A stretch of DNA of 64,000 bases from the NCBI GenBank assembly GCA_028284195.1, contig JANQSE010000006.1, forward strand, positions 620,001 to 684,000, written 5' to 3'. The notes beneath the pieces are model-generated. The model was not told where the DNA came from. It ran no database searches and saw nothing but the letters and a program-made list of their open reading frames with translations. Source of the DNA: Balneola sp. GTDB taxonomy: Bacteria > Bacteroidota > Rhodothermia > Balneolales > Balneolaceae. A program made the translations under genes and the position numbers. This document shows positions 41,691-51,100 of the stretch, one piece after another (within the stretch, counting starts at the first letter, position 1; every line of letters begins with the position of its first letter).

Positions 41691-44600
41691 TAGCCTTTAC
41701 CTCCATTGCCTGTTCTATACTTTCTATTACTTCTTTCTTTGGGCAATCAAAAAATACTCCCGAGCCAGCCCCCCCTTTTTCTATCCCTCTTATAAAAAAG
41801 TATATAACTCCTCCAAACTGTGTGTTATAGTCAAAATCAGGTATTCTTTGGGAAAGGTATTTTTTTAGAGCAACTACATATATGTGATATTGGAGATCAA
41901 ACCGGGAAGATCTGATCTTATCGGTTAATTTTTCAACAGTGTAATCGGCGGAAGCATCTCCCAGGTAATTACTCTTATAATCCAGTATATAGAACTTCCC
42001 ATTGTGCTCAAAAATCAAATCAATAAACCCCTTCATAAAACCATTAATCTCAACAGCAGGAACTTGTTTAGTGTACTTGCTTCCCCTTACAATACTTAAC
42101 AGGTTATCTAATGAAATACCCTTTATAGGAAAATGAAATTCCATTTCTTTTAGCACTTTGGCTGGTTCCAGCTTTGATAAAGAAAATTCACCAAAAAGCT
42201 TATGTTCAAGACAATCTGCTACCCATTGTTTTAGGAAAGCTTGCCATTTGTGATTGATTCCAGCTTTTTCTAGCTGTGTATACACTATATCCGCAAGACC
42301 GGCGGGTTCTTTAAAGTCTATTAACTCAAATATATTGTGGATTAAGGTTCCCACTCCGGCACCTTTTGGAAAACTGAATGCAGAATACGTTTCATTTTCA
42401 CCATCAAAGCTGGAGGACGCCATTTCAAAATCGTAGTCTTTTCCGGATTCGCTACTTTCTGCACCTTTGATGAGCGACGAAAAACTTACCGTTCTCGAAA
42501 ATCTGTTCAGATCATTTCTGGAAAATGAGTTTACACAAAGTTTTACTTCATCAAAAGAATCATGAAAAGACACAACTTCCTCTGTTAAATCCAAATCAGC
42601 TGCTGTATGATGAATAATATTTCTATTACTTCCTGCAATACTCTCTAATTCGGAAATGGTTTGTGTACCAATGTCGGGTGAGCGATTTAGCACAGCGTCT
42701 GTACCACAAAGTAATGCCCCCATGGTAGACCTGTTTAAACTTTTATATCTGACAAATGGCACAAAACAAGCCGATTTTGCTCTTGTTAATGCTACATATA
42801 ATAATCTCATCGCATCACCAAGCTCTTCTTTCACAGCCTGCTCTCTGCCTTCTTTATTATATTTAGGAGCCACATCAATCAACAGATTTCCTTGCTTATT
42901 GTGGTATTGAAGAGATTTTAAACCCCAGTTATACGATGTATCGAAGCTGTCCCATATAAATGGAATGAAGGTGATCGGATATTCTAAACCTTTACTGGAA
43001 TGCAGCGTGTTTATAGTCACTAGTTCGTTGTCACTTTCTAACCGGATCCGTTCTTCATCCTCCGGAGTAACATCGCTATTTATCTTACGATACAGAAAAC
43101 GTATCAACCCATTGGGTAACAGTCGCCTTTTTCGTTCTTCAGCCGCCAACAACTCCTGTAAATGAGCCAAATCGGTAAGCATTCGATCAGCGTCCTGCAG
43201 TTTAGAAAGGTTAAGCGAAATGCCAAAAAACGAATCCAATTTATTAAAAGCGACCAATATGCCTTTTGTTTTCCATTCTTCACCGGCTTCGTGAAATACA
43301 GCAAGAATTTTACCCCATTTCCCTTCATCTGTATTTAAGTTTATGATATCGGCTCCTGCAAATCCTATCAGTGTAGTTGCAAGAGCTGTTCTTATAAGAT
43401 CGTGATTACCTGTATCAGCTATCGCTTTCAAAATTAGTTTAAGCTCTTCGCAGACCAAAGTTGAATACATCGATTCATTACTTTGCATGGCTCCTCTTAT
43501 ACCAAATTTCTTTAATACCCGCTTAACCAGATTAGCTTCTGACTTTTTACGGACGAGGATTGCAATATCTCCTGGTTTTACTTTCTCTTCGCCAATGGAA
43601 TAATTTTGGTGAAGCAAAGTACTTACTTGTTTGGCAACATACTCGCAAACTATCGTTCTAAGTTCGTCCATATTTTTTTGGTCGGCATTGCAATCAATGA
43701 ACGAGAAAGGAATTTGAGCAATACCATCTTTCAAAAATTCCGGAGTTTCTTTTTTTTCGGGGTATTCCCCATTTCTGAATTCGGGAACTTCGAACACAAA
43801 CGGATCATTGTGCCTGTTAAACAATACGTTTACAGCTTCTATCAATGATTTTGACGAACGGTAATTTTTGTCCAGAGAAAACCGGTTGGCGGCATCCACA
43901 TCTTTGGTAGCTTTAAAATAAGTGAAAAGATCAGCACCACGAAAACTATAGATCGCCTGCTTCGGATCTCCAATCATAAACAAAGAAGCTTTTGTTTTAG
44001 AGTATATTTGCCTGAAAATGGAATACTGAATGGGATCGGTATCCTGAAACTCATCAACCAATGCTACCGGATACTGCGAGGATATTTGTTTGCTTAACGA
44101 TCCGGTTAAGTTCGTTTCCACAATTTGCAGTAAATCATCAAATCCTAGTACACCGTTTTTGTTCTTTTTTTCATTAATACGGACTTGGATTTCTTCTGTA
44201 GCCTGGATTAAGAAATTGCCCTTTAAGGTTTCAGAAGTTCGTATTTTCAGTAAGTAGGTATCGATTAGTTCACAAATCGGCGGTGCATCTACCCGACTAT
44301 TTTTTTTTGCAGCACGCTCGATTTTACTCTTTCCGAAATGTTCGAGTTTATTAAAACCAGAAAAATAGACATGAGGGCTTTCAATCCACGAAATAAGTTC
44401 TTCCCAAAAAACTTTAAATGCTTCTGGTTTGTAAGAAACTCTATTTAACTCACCGCCAAAAATGACATCTTTTAAATCGTCTTTATCATTGTTCCATCTG
44501 CTTCTTATATCTGACAGTGCCTCCGCTATTTCTTCTGTCCCCGCCCGGAACTCCTCTTCAGATAGTTTACCTGGAAGCACTTTTGCGTACGGTTTAGAAA

Positions 44601-45177
44601 TAAGTTCTTCGACCAACACTTTCAAGGTATCAGGATTTATTTTCTCTTCAATCAAATAGTTCAAAAAGCTTCTCATAACTTCTGAGGCCGAGTACTCACT
44701 CACTATATCGCGCCAATAATCATCTACGCTGTCTTGAACTAGCTCGAAATTATCTTTGATGATCTGAAAATCGGGTTGAACCCCGAAAGCAAGACTCTGT
44801 TCTCTTAAAAGCTTTTGGCAAAAGCCGTGAATAGTAAAAACGGCTGCTTCATCAAAAGAAAACAGCGCATTTTTAAGGTGGTTTATATCGCTCTTATTGT
44901 ATGTTTGCTGGATTTGATTAAGAAATTCATCGGGTTTATCTGAATGGCCCTTCAATGCTTCTATACACTCCAAAATTCTTGAACGAATTCTTGACCTTAA
45001 TTCAGCAGTAGCTGCTTCGGTATAAGTAAGAACAAGTATGTTCTTTGGCAAAAGATGTTGCTCCAGAATAGCACGAACATATAAACACGTAATGTTGTAG
45101 GTTTTTCCCGTCCCTGCTCCGGCCTCTACAAGGTTTAAGCCACCAAATGAACATTCAGATACTTTCAGAGGTTTCAT
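41683..45177 (-). CDS. recB: RecB, exodeoxyribonuclease V beta subunit
   Basis: A 1164-residue 3'-5' helicase-nuclease. UvrD-type helicase motifs: VEAGAGTGKTYNI (18-30), VLTYTEAATAELRSRI, VDEFQDTDPIQYSIF, IGDPKQAIYSFRGAD, LVTINTLHSSKGLEYP and LYVALTRAKSA. The C-terminal PD-(D/E)XK nuclease is intact (GFMKGFIDLIF, ILDYKSNYLG, QYHIYVVAL). It overlaps recC by four bases and recD by eight, so the three subunits are translationally coupled. Confidence 0.95.
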   Translation of the reverse strand: MKPLKVSECSFGGLNLVEAGAGTGKTYNITCLYVRAILEQHLLPKNILVLTYTEAATAELRSRIRSRILECIEALKGHSDKPDEFLNQIQQTYNKSDINHLKNALFSFDEAAVFTIHGFCQKLLREQSLAFGVQPDFQIIKDNFELVQDSVDDYWRDIVSEYSASEVMRSFLNYLIEEKINPDTLKVLVEELISKPYAKVLPGKLSEEEFRAGTEEIAEALSDIRSRWNNDKDDLKDVIFGGELNRVSYKPEAFKVFWEELISWIESPHVYFSGFNKLEHFGKSKIERAAKKNSRVDAPPICELIDTYLLKIRTSETLKGNFLIQATEEIQVRINEKKNKNGVLGFDDLLQIVETNLTGSLSKQISSQYPVALVDEFQDTDPIQYSIFRQIYSKTKASLFMIGDPKQAIYSFRGADLFTYFKATKDVDAANRFSLDKNYRSSKSLIEAVNVLFNRHNDPFVFEVPEFRNGEYPEKKETPEFLKDGIAQIPFSFIDCNADQKNMDELRTIVCEYVAKQVSTLLHQNYSIGEEKVKPGDIAILVRKKSEANLVKRVLKKFGIRGAMQSNESMYSTLVCEELKLILKAIADTGNHDLIRTALATTLIGFAGADIINLNTDEGKWGKILAVFHEAGEEWKTKGILVAFNKLDSFFGISLNLSKLQDADRMLTDLAHLQELLAAEERKRRLLPNGLIRFLYRKINSDVTPEDEERIRLESDNELVTINTLHSSKGLEYPITFIPFIWDSFDTSYNWGLKSLQYHNKQGNLLIDVAPKYNKEGREQAVKEELGDAMRLLYVALTRAKSACFVPFVRYKSLNRSTMGALLCGTDAVLNRSPDIGTQTISELESIAGSNRNIIHHTAADLDLTEEVVSFHDSFDEVKLCVNSFSRNDLNRFSRTVSFSSLIKGAESSESGKDYDFEMASSSFDGENETYSAFSFPKGAGVGTLIHNIFELIDFKEPAGLADIVYTQLEKAGINHKWQAFLKQWVADCLEHKLFGEFSLSKLEPAKVLKEMEFHFPIKGISLDNLLSIVRGSKYTKQVPAVEINGFMKGFIDLIFEHNGKFYILDYKSNYLGDASADYTVEKLTDKIRSSRFDLQYHIYVVALKKYLSQRIPDFDYNTQFGGVIYFFIRGIEKGGAGSGVFFDCPKKEVIESIEQAMEVKANV

Positions 45178-48100
45178 TTGCTACCCCTCAAAGCTTCCAA
45201 TACAGGCCTCCAGAGTTCGATTGCATTCTTTTGAAATTTTTTTGACTGGATAAAATCTGATCCATTTATAAACAGATTGTTATATGGATCCATGCACTCT
45301 GAAAATCTGGCTCGTTCACCTCCATCCCATTTTTTAAAAGCTTCAGCTTCTGCGTTTTCAACTTCTTTTCCATCTACTAAAAATCTTGCAAAAACATAGC
45401 TTGTTTCGATCGGTAACAACAACGAACCGGGAGATCTCATGCTTTCTTGATAATTAAATACCAACCGGGCTAATAGCTCTTTAGCGTCTTTAATTTCCTT
45501 TAGTTCAATTGACTTTATTGTTTTCTTTTTCTCCAGGTAGGGCAATGTACTCCTAACATCATCACTACACATGCTCAAGGCAAGATGATTTATCCAAAGC
45601 TCAATAATATCTTTGCCTCTTAATTCTCCGAGGCGGATTACCACTCTTTCACATCCGTTAAAAATATTGGAAATGGTACCATAAAGTGTTGACTTATTGA
45701 GAACAGATTCAAATTGTACCTTTTCGATTTTTTGCCAATTAAACTGATTGCGAATATCCTCAAATTGCTCTACTGTTTTTTTTGCCTGATCGAATGCCAT
45801 TTCTCCGGGATATCCTAAAGGGATGAGGCCTTTTTTCTCAACCGGCTTTTTTATGTCAGTCAGGTCCAAATCACTAAAAAAAGAATCCGTTAAAAAGCTC
45901 TTTAAATGGTACTCTTCAAGACCTGAAATTCTAAATAACTCTCTATCTTCGAGTTCCTGATGTTCTTCATAATAGTTTATACCAAATATGTTGTTGGCCA
46001 AATGTTTAGCAGGATGAGAAAAAAATCTGATCAAATCTTGAATGTTGATTTCCTTGTTTGCGTCTTCCGGTGAAAAACCTACATTTTCAGTTACAAATTG
46101 TTTCGTTTCAGTAAATTCATTTGCGGCATTACTGGCTAAATAAAAATGTAACCTAGAATAGCTTTTCGTTTCAGCATCAGAAAAATAAAACGGATCAAAA
46201 CCATGCATTTTGTGTTCCTTTGCACTTATCGCAATACCACTTTCGCTTAACAAATCTGTTAATTGCTGAAGAAGAACAGAGGGATTCTTTTTATTGACAG
46301 AATACAAATCCTGTCCTATATAACTGATATGCAAATATTCCCCGGCAGCCTGGAACAGGTCAAAAAAAGTATTTCGGTCTTCATCAAGTGTTATCCGATC
46401 ACCCGGTTCAGGATTTTTATAAATAAGATCAAAGGCAGGACGATTTATAGAACGAGGCAACTCTTTTTCGTTGAGGCCTAAAACAGCCACAAATTTATAT
46501 GGAACGCTTCGATTTGGTACATACTCTCCTATTGTAATCCCATGCCCTGCTCTCGAAAAAGAAGAAGCTGAGCGCGATAGATATTCTTTAACCCAATTCG
46601 AGAAAATATCGAAGCCCACCTCGTCTTTTAAAATACTTTTTTGCACACTCCTTTTTAGGTAATCCAGAGTTTTAAGTAGTTCTGCGCTTCTAAATTCATC
46701 ATCAGAGCCGACAACTATAAACTTTTTTGCCACTATTTGCAGCTTCCCTATCCATTCAGTTAAAGTTCTTTTACCTGAGAAAATGATGGCATACTTAGCA
46801 AGCTCGTTGATAAATAATGATATTTTACCAACAAGCTCTACCGAACCAATAGTTGATATTCCATAAAATGGAAATGTCTCCATTACCAATTCAGAATCTT
46901 TCGCTTCCATTGCGTATCCCATAAACAGCTTGTCCAGGCCTTCGAGCCACGAAAAGACATCACCATCCATAAACCGGTGTATATGAAGCTCAGAGGCCCA
47001 TTTTCTAAGCCGCTGTACCTCTTCGTTCGAAAAACCCCATTTTGCCGAAATCATCATATTATCGATAAGATCCAGCACTTCATTTACCTTGAAACCTGAA
47101 CTCAACACATTAATAATGGCAACTAAGGTTGAATTTATGAACTCTTCATGATCTTCGAATCCCAAACTTACAGGCACTTCGGGCTTTGATGAAAATGAGT
47201 TATAGATCAGATCCTGATAGTTATCCATATCGGGAACCAAAATCAGGATATCCTCTGGTAAAAGATCATTGTTCTCTTCTAAAGCATTCAGGATTGCATC
47301 TTTTGCAACTTCCACTTCTCTTTTCTTGCTGTGACACGAATTAACCGATAAGGTACTATCAGGTTCAGAGTTTGGAAACGAAACATTACCTCCATACCAC
47401 AGAAATTTTTGTACAATTCCCAGCGTAGTGTTTTTAAACTTAGGTGCATCTAATAACTCGTTTTTACTTTTTACGCCATACTTATCCAGGCTTTGTTTTA
47501 AGATGTAGCTGCTTTGAATGAGAGGCTGAAGAAGTTTCTTTCCAAATGGATGCTCTTCTGTTTCTTTCGGAATTTCATAGCCAAAGTTGTATATATCTTT
47601 TTGCATAGCCAGCAAAGATATAATTTCGGAAAAAGGCTCTGGCATTTGAGGCAGACCAAATAACCATAGTTCTTCAGGAAGTTTGTGAAACGGAAATTCT
47701 CCGGATGTAAGAAAACCCTTTAACTCAGTGAATGCCTGAACTCTTGATACCTGAGCTGTTTCTTTTTTCCATTCCTGAACAAGTATATTCCACAGTTTTG
47801 CCTGCCATTTCTCCTCGCTGGTATTATATTTCAACTGCCCGAATTGCCACGCTTTAATCATATCGGGCCTAAATACCTGGTATAGATCAAATACATCTGC
47901 AATCGATTTGCTTAGCTCATACAAGAGCTCATCAGGTACTTCTTTTTTACAGACGATCTCTGCCAACAGAGCTTGGTTGGAACTAAGAATGGCAAATACC
48001 GACCATTGGATTGGCATCAGGTCAGAAACAAGTACAGTGTCCAGTTCAGGGTTTTTCAACCTATACAATTTCCATAAAAACTCGGAGGGAAAAATAAATT

Positions 48101-48281
48101 CTTTGTTTGCCGAAATAGAGTACGATTTAGCTTCATTAAACGTCAACCATTGTTGCATTTCTCTGTTTTGTACTATAATCCACTGTTCCTGAAATGGATT
48201 GACAGGCCTTTTTTGGCGCAAAAGCTTTAAAAAAGTATCCAATAATTGAGGTCGGGAAAGCGATCTGTAGTCGTAAAACAT
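45174..48281 (-). CDS. recC: RecC, exodeoxyribonuclease V gamma subunit
   Basis: A 1035-residue inactive-helicase subunit that recognises Chi in well-studied systems. Family segments: ENPFQEQWIIVQNREMQQWL-like start (VNPFQEQWIIVQNREMQQW), SLGFEDHE, VAVLGLNEKELPRSINRPAFDLI and FFDLFQAAGEYLHISYIGQD. First gene of recCBD. Its ATG follows a small GCCAG/CTGGC hairpin (48283-48297), which may influence translation. The Chi sequence of this genome cannot be told from the window. Confidence 0.93.
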   Translation of the reverse strand: MFYDYRSLSRPQLLDTFLKLLRQKRPVNPFQEQWIIVQNREMQQWLTFNEAKSYSISANKEFIFPSEFLWKLYRLKNPELDTVLVSDLMPIQWSVFAILSSNQALLAEIVCKKEVPDELLYELSKSIADVFDLYQVFRPDMIKAWQFGQLKYNTSEEKWQAKLWNILVQEWKKETAQVSRVQAFTELKGFLTSGEFPFHKLPEELWLFGLPQMPEPFSEIISLLAMQKDIYNFGYEIPKETEEHPFGKKLLQPLIQSSYILKQSLDKYGVKSKNELLDAPKFKNTTLGIVQKFLWYGGNVSFPNSEPDSTLSVNSCHSKKREVEVAKDAILNALEENNDLLPEDILILVPDMDNYQDLIYNSFSSKPEVPVSLGFEDHEEFINSTLVAIINVLSSGFKVNEVLDLIDNMMISAKWGFSNEEVQRLRKWASELHIHRFMDGDVFSWLEGLDKLFMGYAMEAKDSELVMETFPFYGISTIGSVELVGKISLFINELAKYAIIFSGKRTLTEWIGKLQIVAKKFIVVGSDDEFRSAELLKTLDYLKRSVQKSILKDEVGFDIFSNWVKEYLSRSASSFSRAGHGITIGEYVPNRSVPYKFVAVLGLNEKELPRSINRPAFDLIYKNPEPGDRITLDEDRNTFFDLFQAAGEYLHISYIGQDLYSVNKKNPSVLLQQLTDLLSESGIAISAKEHKMHGFDPFYFSDAETKSYSRLHFYLASNAANEFTETKQFVTENVGFSPEDANKEINIQDLIRFFSHPAKHLANNIFGINYYEEHQELEDRELFRISGLEEYHLKSFLTDSFFSDLDLTDIKKPVEKKGLIPLGYPGEMAFDQAKKTVEQFEDIRNQFNWQKIEKVQFESVLNKSTLYGTISNIFNGCERVVIRLGELRGKDIIELWINHLALSMCSDDVRSTLPYLEKKKTIKSIELKEIKDAKELLARLVFNYQESMRSPGSLLLPIETSYVFARFLVDGKEVENAEAEAFKKWDGGERARFSECMDPYNNLFINGSDFIQSKKFQKNAIELWRPVLEALRGSK

Positions 48282-48332
48282 AAGCCAGTTAATCTGGCAG
48301 CAGTATACTAAAATGGAGGGGGTAAATCAGTT

Positions 48333-48608
48333 CTATTCAGAAGTATTTTCTTTTTCTATCGATTCTTTCAAAAGCTTACCAGCAACATAGCTATAGGTTT
48401 TTTTCTCCTCATTTGCTTTGTTTCGGATTTGATCTATCAATGACTGTTCAAGATAATAACTTACCACCTTTTTTTTAGGTGAGGACTTAGAATCGTTTTT
48501 GCCAGCTTCTTTTTGCTGATTCTGAGTACTTTTTATAAAATCGAATGAAGCATGACTCTTTAGACTATATGCTAAAGGATTATGACCCAGGCTTGGTTTT
48601 TTAGACAT
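48333..48608 (-). CDS. Ribbon-helix-helix protein, ParA partner
   Basis: A 91-residue basic protein. The first 45 residues are polar and probably disordered; residues about 46-85 read as a ribbon-helix-helix domain (KVVSYYLEQSLIDQIRNKA, TYSYVAGKLLKESIE). It begins three bases after the parA stop. Small RHH proteins of this type serve as centromere-binding partners and autorepressors of ParA in plasmid partition systems (ParG/Omega-like). No large ParB is nearby. Confidence 0.7.
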   Translation of the reverse strand: MSKKPSLGHNPLAYSLKSHASFDFIKSTQNQQKEAGKNDSKSSPKKKVVSYYLEQSLIDQIRNKANEEKKTYSYVAGKLLKESIEKENTSE

Positions 48609-48611
48609 CTT

Positions 48612-49367
48612 TTAGTTGCCGTTCTTTATTTCTTTTGCCAAAGCGAAGTAATCGTGCGCCCCATTACTATTCTCATCATATTCAAAAATCGTTTTATGAT
48701 GACTGGGAGCTTCCGCTAATGCCACATTATCCCGAATTATAGTGCTAAACACTTTATCACCAAAATAATCCTTGATATGGCCGACTACTTCTCTGTTTAA
48801 ATTCTTCCTGTTATCAAACAACGTGCAAATAATCCCACCTACTTCCAGGCGGTTGTTCAAACGTTGCTGAACTATTTTAATCAGATCCAACAGCTTAGAC
48901 AAACCATGCAAAGCCAAATATTCAGACTGGAGAACAATGAACACATCTTCCACAGCCGTAAAAGCATTCAGAGTAAGTAAACCTAAGTTTGGAGGACAAT
49001 CTATAAGCACAAAATCATACTCACCTTCTTTGAACTGCCCTAAAACATTTTTTAACAGACTTTCGCGAGCCGGCTCGTTTGCAAGCTCCATTTCCGCACC
49101 AGAGAGTTCTAAAGACGATGGGATAAAGTCAAATCCGTTATGGTTAATAATAGTTTCGTGAACTTTTGCCTGCCCTTTTAATGCATGATAGATGTTTTTT
49201 TTCATGCGGTTAGAGTGCATTTTGAGCGAATAGGTGAGGTTTGCTTGTGGATCAAGATCAATCAATAAAACCTTTTTCCCTAGTTTGGCTAATCCCGCCC
49301 CGATATTAATTGTAGAAGTTGTTTTGCCAACCCCGCCTTTTTGGTTTGTTAATGCTATGGTTTTCAT
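48612..49367 (-). CDS. ParA-family partition ATPase
   Basis: A 251-residue deviant-Walker ATPase of the ParA/Soj/MinD family: KGGVGKTTSTINIG (9-22), LLIDLDPQANLTYSL and FVLIDCPPNLGLLTL are intact, with LQSEYLALHGLSKL near the dimer interface. No N-terminal HTH, so it is the short (Ib/Soj-like) type. Together with the RHH partner it may position a replicon or a large cargo. The setting beside recCBD suggests a chromosomal or integrated copy. Confidence 0.88.
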   Translation of the reverse strand: MKTIALTNQKGGVGKTTSTINIGAGLAKLGKKVLLIDLDPQANLTYSLKMHSNRMKKNIYHALKGQAKVHETIINHNGFDFIPSSLELSGAEMELANEPARESLLKNVLGQFKEGEYDFVLIDCPPNLGLLTLNAFTAVEDVFIVLQSEYLALHGLSKLLDLIKIVQQRLNNRLEVGGIICTLFDNRKNLNREVVGHIKDYFGDKVFSTIIRDNVALAEAPSHHKTIFEYDENSNGAHDYFALAKEIKNGN

Positions 49368-49386
49368 TTTAAACGCTGTGTATTTT

Positions 49387-49402
49387 CTTATAAATATATA
49401 AG
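49387..49402. promoter_or_regulatory. Inverted repeat before parA, possible operator
   Basis: CTTATA-AATA-TATAAG, a perfect 6-bp palindrome 20 bases before the parA start, in A+T-rich DNA that must contain its promoter. RHH partners of ParA usually repress from such sites. A chance palindrome in A+T-rich sequence is possible. Confidence 0.3.
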
Positions 49403-49587
49403 TTTTGGTACAATAATAGAGCTTTATTATCTAACATTGTTACGTCAGTAGCAAAAATTCTGAAAAAAAAAGATACATAGAAATAGAATTTTATAATACA
49501 GGGTAATTAGCGTTAGAATTTTCTTAATAACAAAAAGCTTTAGTTCAGTTTCCAGAATCATCGTACATTCTTTCAAATACTTTTGCG

Positions 49588-49959
49588 ATGCGCTTTTTTA
49601 GCAGAAAACTTATCAAACCTCAAGACCTAAACGCACATGGAACATTGTTTGGCGGCACTGTTCTTAGTTGGATTGATGAAGAAGCCGCTATTTTTGTTTT
49701 ATGCCAACTTGGCAAAGGCAACATTGTCACTAAGTATATGTCTGAGATAAATTTTGTAAACTCTGCCCCTTTAGGCGAAGTAATAGAAATCGGAATGGAA
49801 ACAGTTCGATTTGGCAGAACTTCCATTACAGTAAAATGCGAAGTTCGTACCAAGTTTGAGAAAAAAACTATTATTACAATAGACGAGATTGTGTTTGTAC
49901 ATGTTGATGAATTTGGCAAACCTTCTCCTCATTTTATAACAGAAGCAGTAAATAATTAA
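49588..49959 (+). CDS. Acyl-CoA thioesterase, YciA-like hotdog fold
   Basis: A 123-residue hotdog-fold thioesterase. LIKPQDLNAHGTLFGGTVLSWIDEEA is the YciA/BFIT signature, with the Asn-x-x-Gly-x-x-x-Gly-Gly motif and the Asp of the active site near residue 30; TVRFGRTSITV is the matching core strand. It hydrolyses acyl-CoA in the cytoplasm, chain length unknown. Four bases separate it from the Hpt gene. Confidence 0.9.
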   Translation: MRFFSRKLIKPQDLNAHGTLFGGTVLSWIDEEAAIFVLCQLGKGNIVTKYMSEINFVNSAPLGEVIEIGMETVRFGRTSITVKCEVRTKFEKKTIITIDEIVFVHVDEFGKPSPHFITEAVNN

Positions 49960-49963
49960 TAAC

Positions 49964-50305
49964 GTGGCAAACCTGGTAGATTTTTCATCTTTAAATGAAA
50001 TGCTTTACGGCGATGACCGATACATTAAGGAATTTGCTGAAGCTGCTGTGGTTTCTTTTAACGAATTTAAAGAAAGCTTTAAAAACCTTTTAATTGCCAA
50101 AGATGAAGAAAACCTCAGAAAAGCCGGACATAAAATAAAACCGGTAGCACAAATGTTGGGGTTGCAGCAGATTATTGATGAGTATGAGCACGCTAAAGCT
50201 TTACTCTGGGACGAAAATCCCGATGAAGGGATTCAAGCTTCAATTAAAAAAATGAATGATATTTGCGAGCAAGTTTGCGCTGAACTGAATGGTATTATTC
50301 AATGA
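49964..50305 (+). CDS. Hpt-domain phosphotransfer protein
   Basis: A 113-residue single-domain histidine phosphotransfer protein, all-helical. The phospho-acceptor motif is AGHKIKPVAQMLG with His56, and helices before and after fit the four-helix Hpt bundle. The start is GTG at 49964, four bases after the thioesterase gene. It is followed by a response regulator and a kinase. The kinase has no receiver domain, so this Hpt probably also serves hybrid kinases elsewhere. Confidence 0.8.
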   Translation: MANLVDFSSLNEMLYGDDRYIKEFAEAAVVSFNEFKESFKNLLIAKDEENLRKAGHKIKPVAQMLGLQQIIDEYEHAKALLWDENPDEGIQASIKKMNDICEQVCAELNGIIQ

Positions 50306-50374
50306 TAATAAATGTTATTTCTGTGTGATACTTTTATTTCCTGCGGCACTTAGTTTTAAAATAAAAGTATCAAA

Positions 50375-51100
50375 ATGATTTCTCCGTCTAACCCTATTTT
50401 AATTGTTGAGGACGACCTTGACCTCTCTGAGCTGATAAAAATTCAGCTTACTGATAGTGACTATGAAGTAGATCAGGTAACAAACGGCCGGCTTGCCCTG
50501 GAAAAAGCTCTCAATAACAAATACTCTCTCATTATTTTAGATATAATGCTTCCCGAACTTGATGGATTCGAGATATGCAAGGCTGTAAGAAAAGAAGACC
50601 AACAGATACCCATTTTAATGCTTACAGCAAAAGCAGAAGAAATTGATAAAATAATGGGATTAGAATTCGGAGCTGATGATTACCTCACAAAACCATTTTC
50701 TATTCGTGAACTTACCGCAAGAGTAAAAGCCCTTCTGAGACGGGCAGCAAATTCAGAACCTCAGGATAGTTCCACCATCGACAAAATGGATTTCGGAGAT
50801 CTCATAATCTTCCCAAAAAAACGGTCGGTACAATTAGACGATAACCTAATAGAATTAACCTCCAAAGAATTTGACCTGTTGTTGCTTTTCGCAACTAACC
50901 CCGGACGGGCATACAGCAGGCAAGAATTACTCGATATTGTTTGGGGGTATCAATACAGCGGTTATAGCCATACTGTAAATTCCCACATTAACCGCTTGCG
51001 AAGTAAAATTGAAAAAGACCCCTCTGAACCAAAGTTTATTACCACTGTATGGGGAATGGGTTATAAATTTGCTGAACTTGAAGAACTAGGTATAGAATGA
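50375..51100 (+). CDS. OmpR/PhoB-family response regulator
   Basis: A 241-residue regulator. The receiver domain (1-125) has the acidic pair EDD, phospho-acceptor Asp56 (LIILDIMLPELDG), Thr in LMLTAKA and Lys in LTKPFS. The C-terminal winged helix (140-235) carries ELTSKEFDLLLLF, VWGYQYSGYSHTVNSHINRLRSKI (in parts) and TVWGMGYKF. Its end overlaps the kinase start by four bases. Targets unknown. Confidence 0.93.
   Translation: MISPSNPILIVEDDLDLSELIKIQLTDSDYEVDQVTNGRLALEKALNNKYSLIILDIMLPELDGFEICKAVRKEDQQIPILMLTAKAEEIDKIMGLEFGADDYLTKPFSIRELTARVKALLRRAANSEPQDSSTIDKMDFGDLIIFPKKRSVQLDDNLIELTSKEFDLLLLFATNPGRAYSRQELLDIVWGYQYSGYSHTVNSHINRLRSKIEKDPSEPKFITTVWGMGYKFAELEELGIE

Noticed and set aside
48283-48297. 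GCCAG/CTGGC hairpin as a terminator for parA
   Set aside because: It has no T-run on either strand and a 5-bp stem; only a weak possible effect on recC translation.
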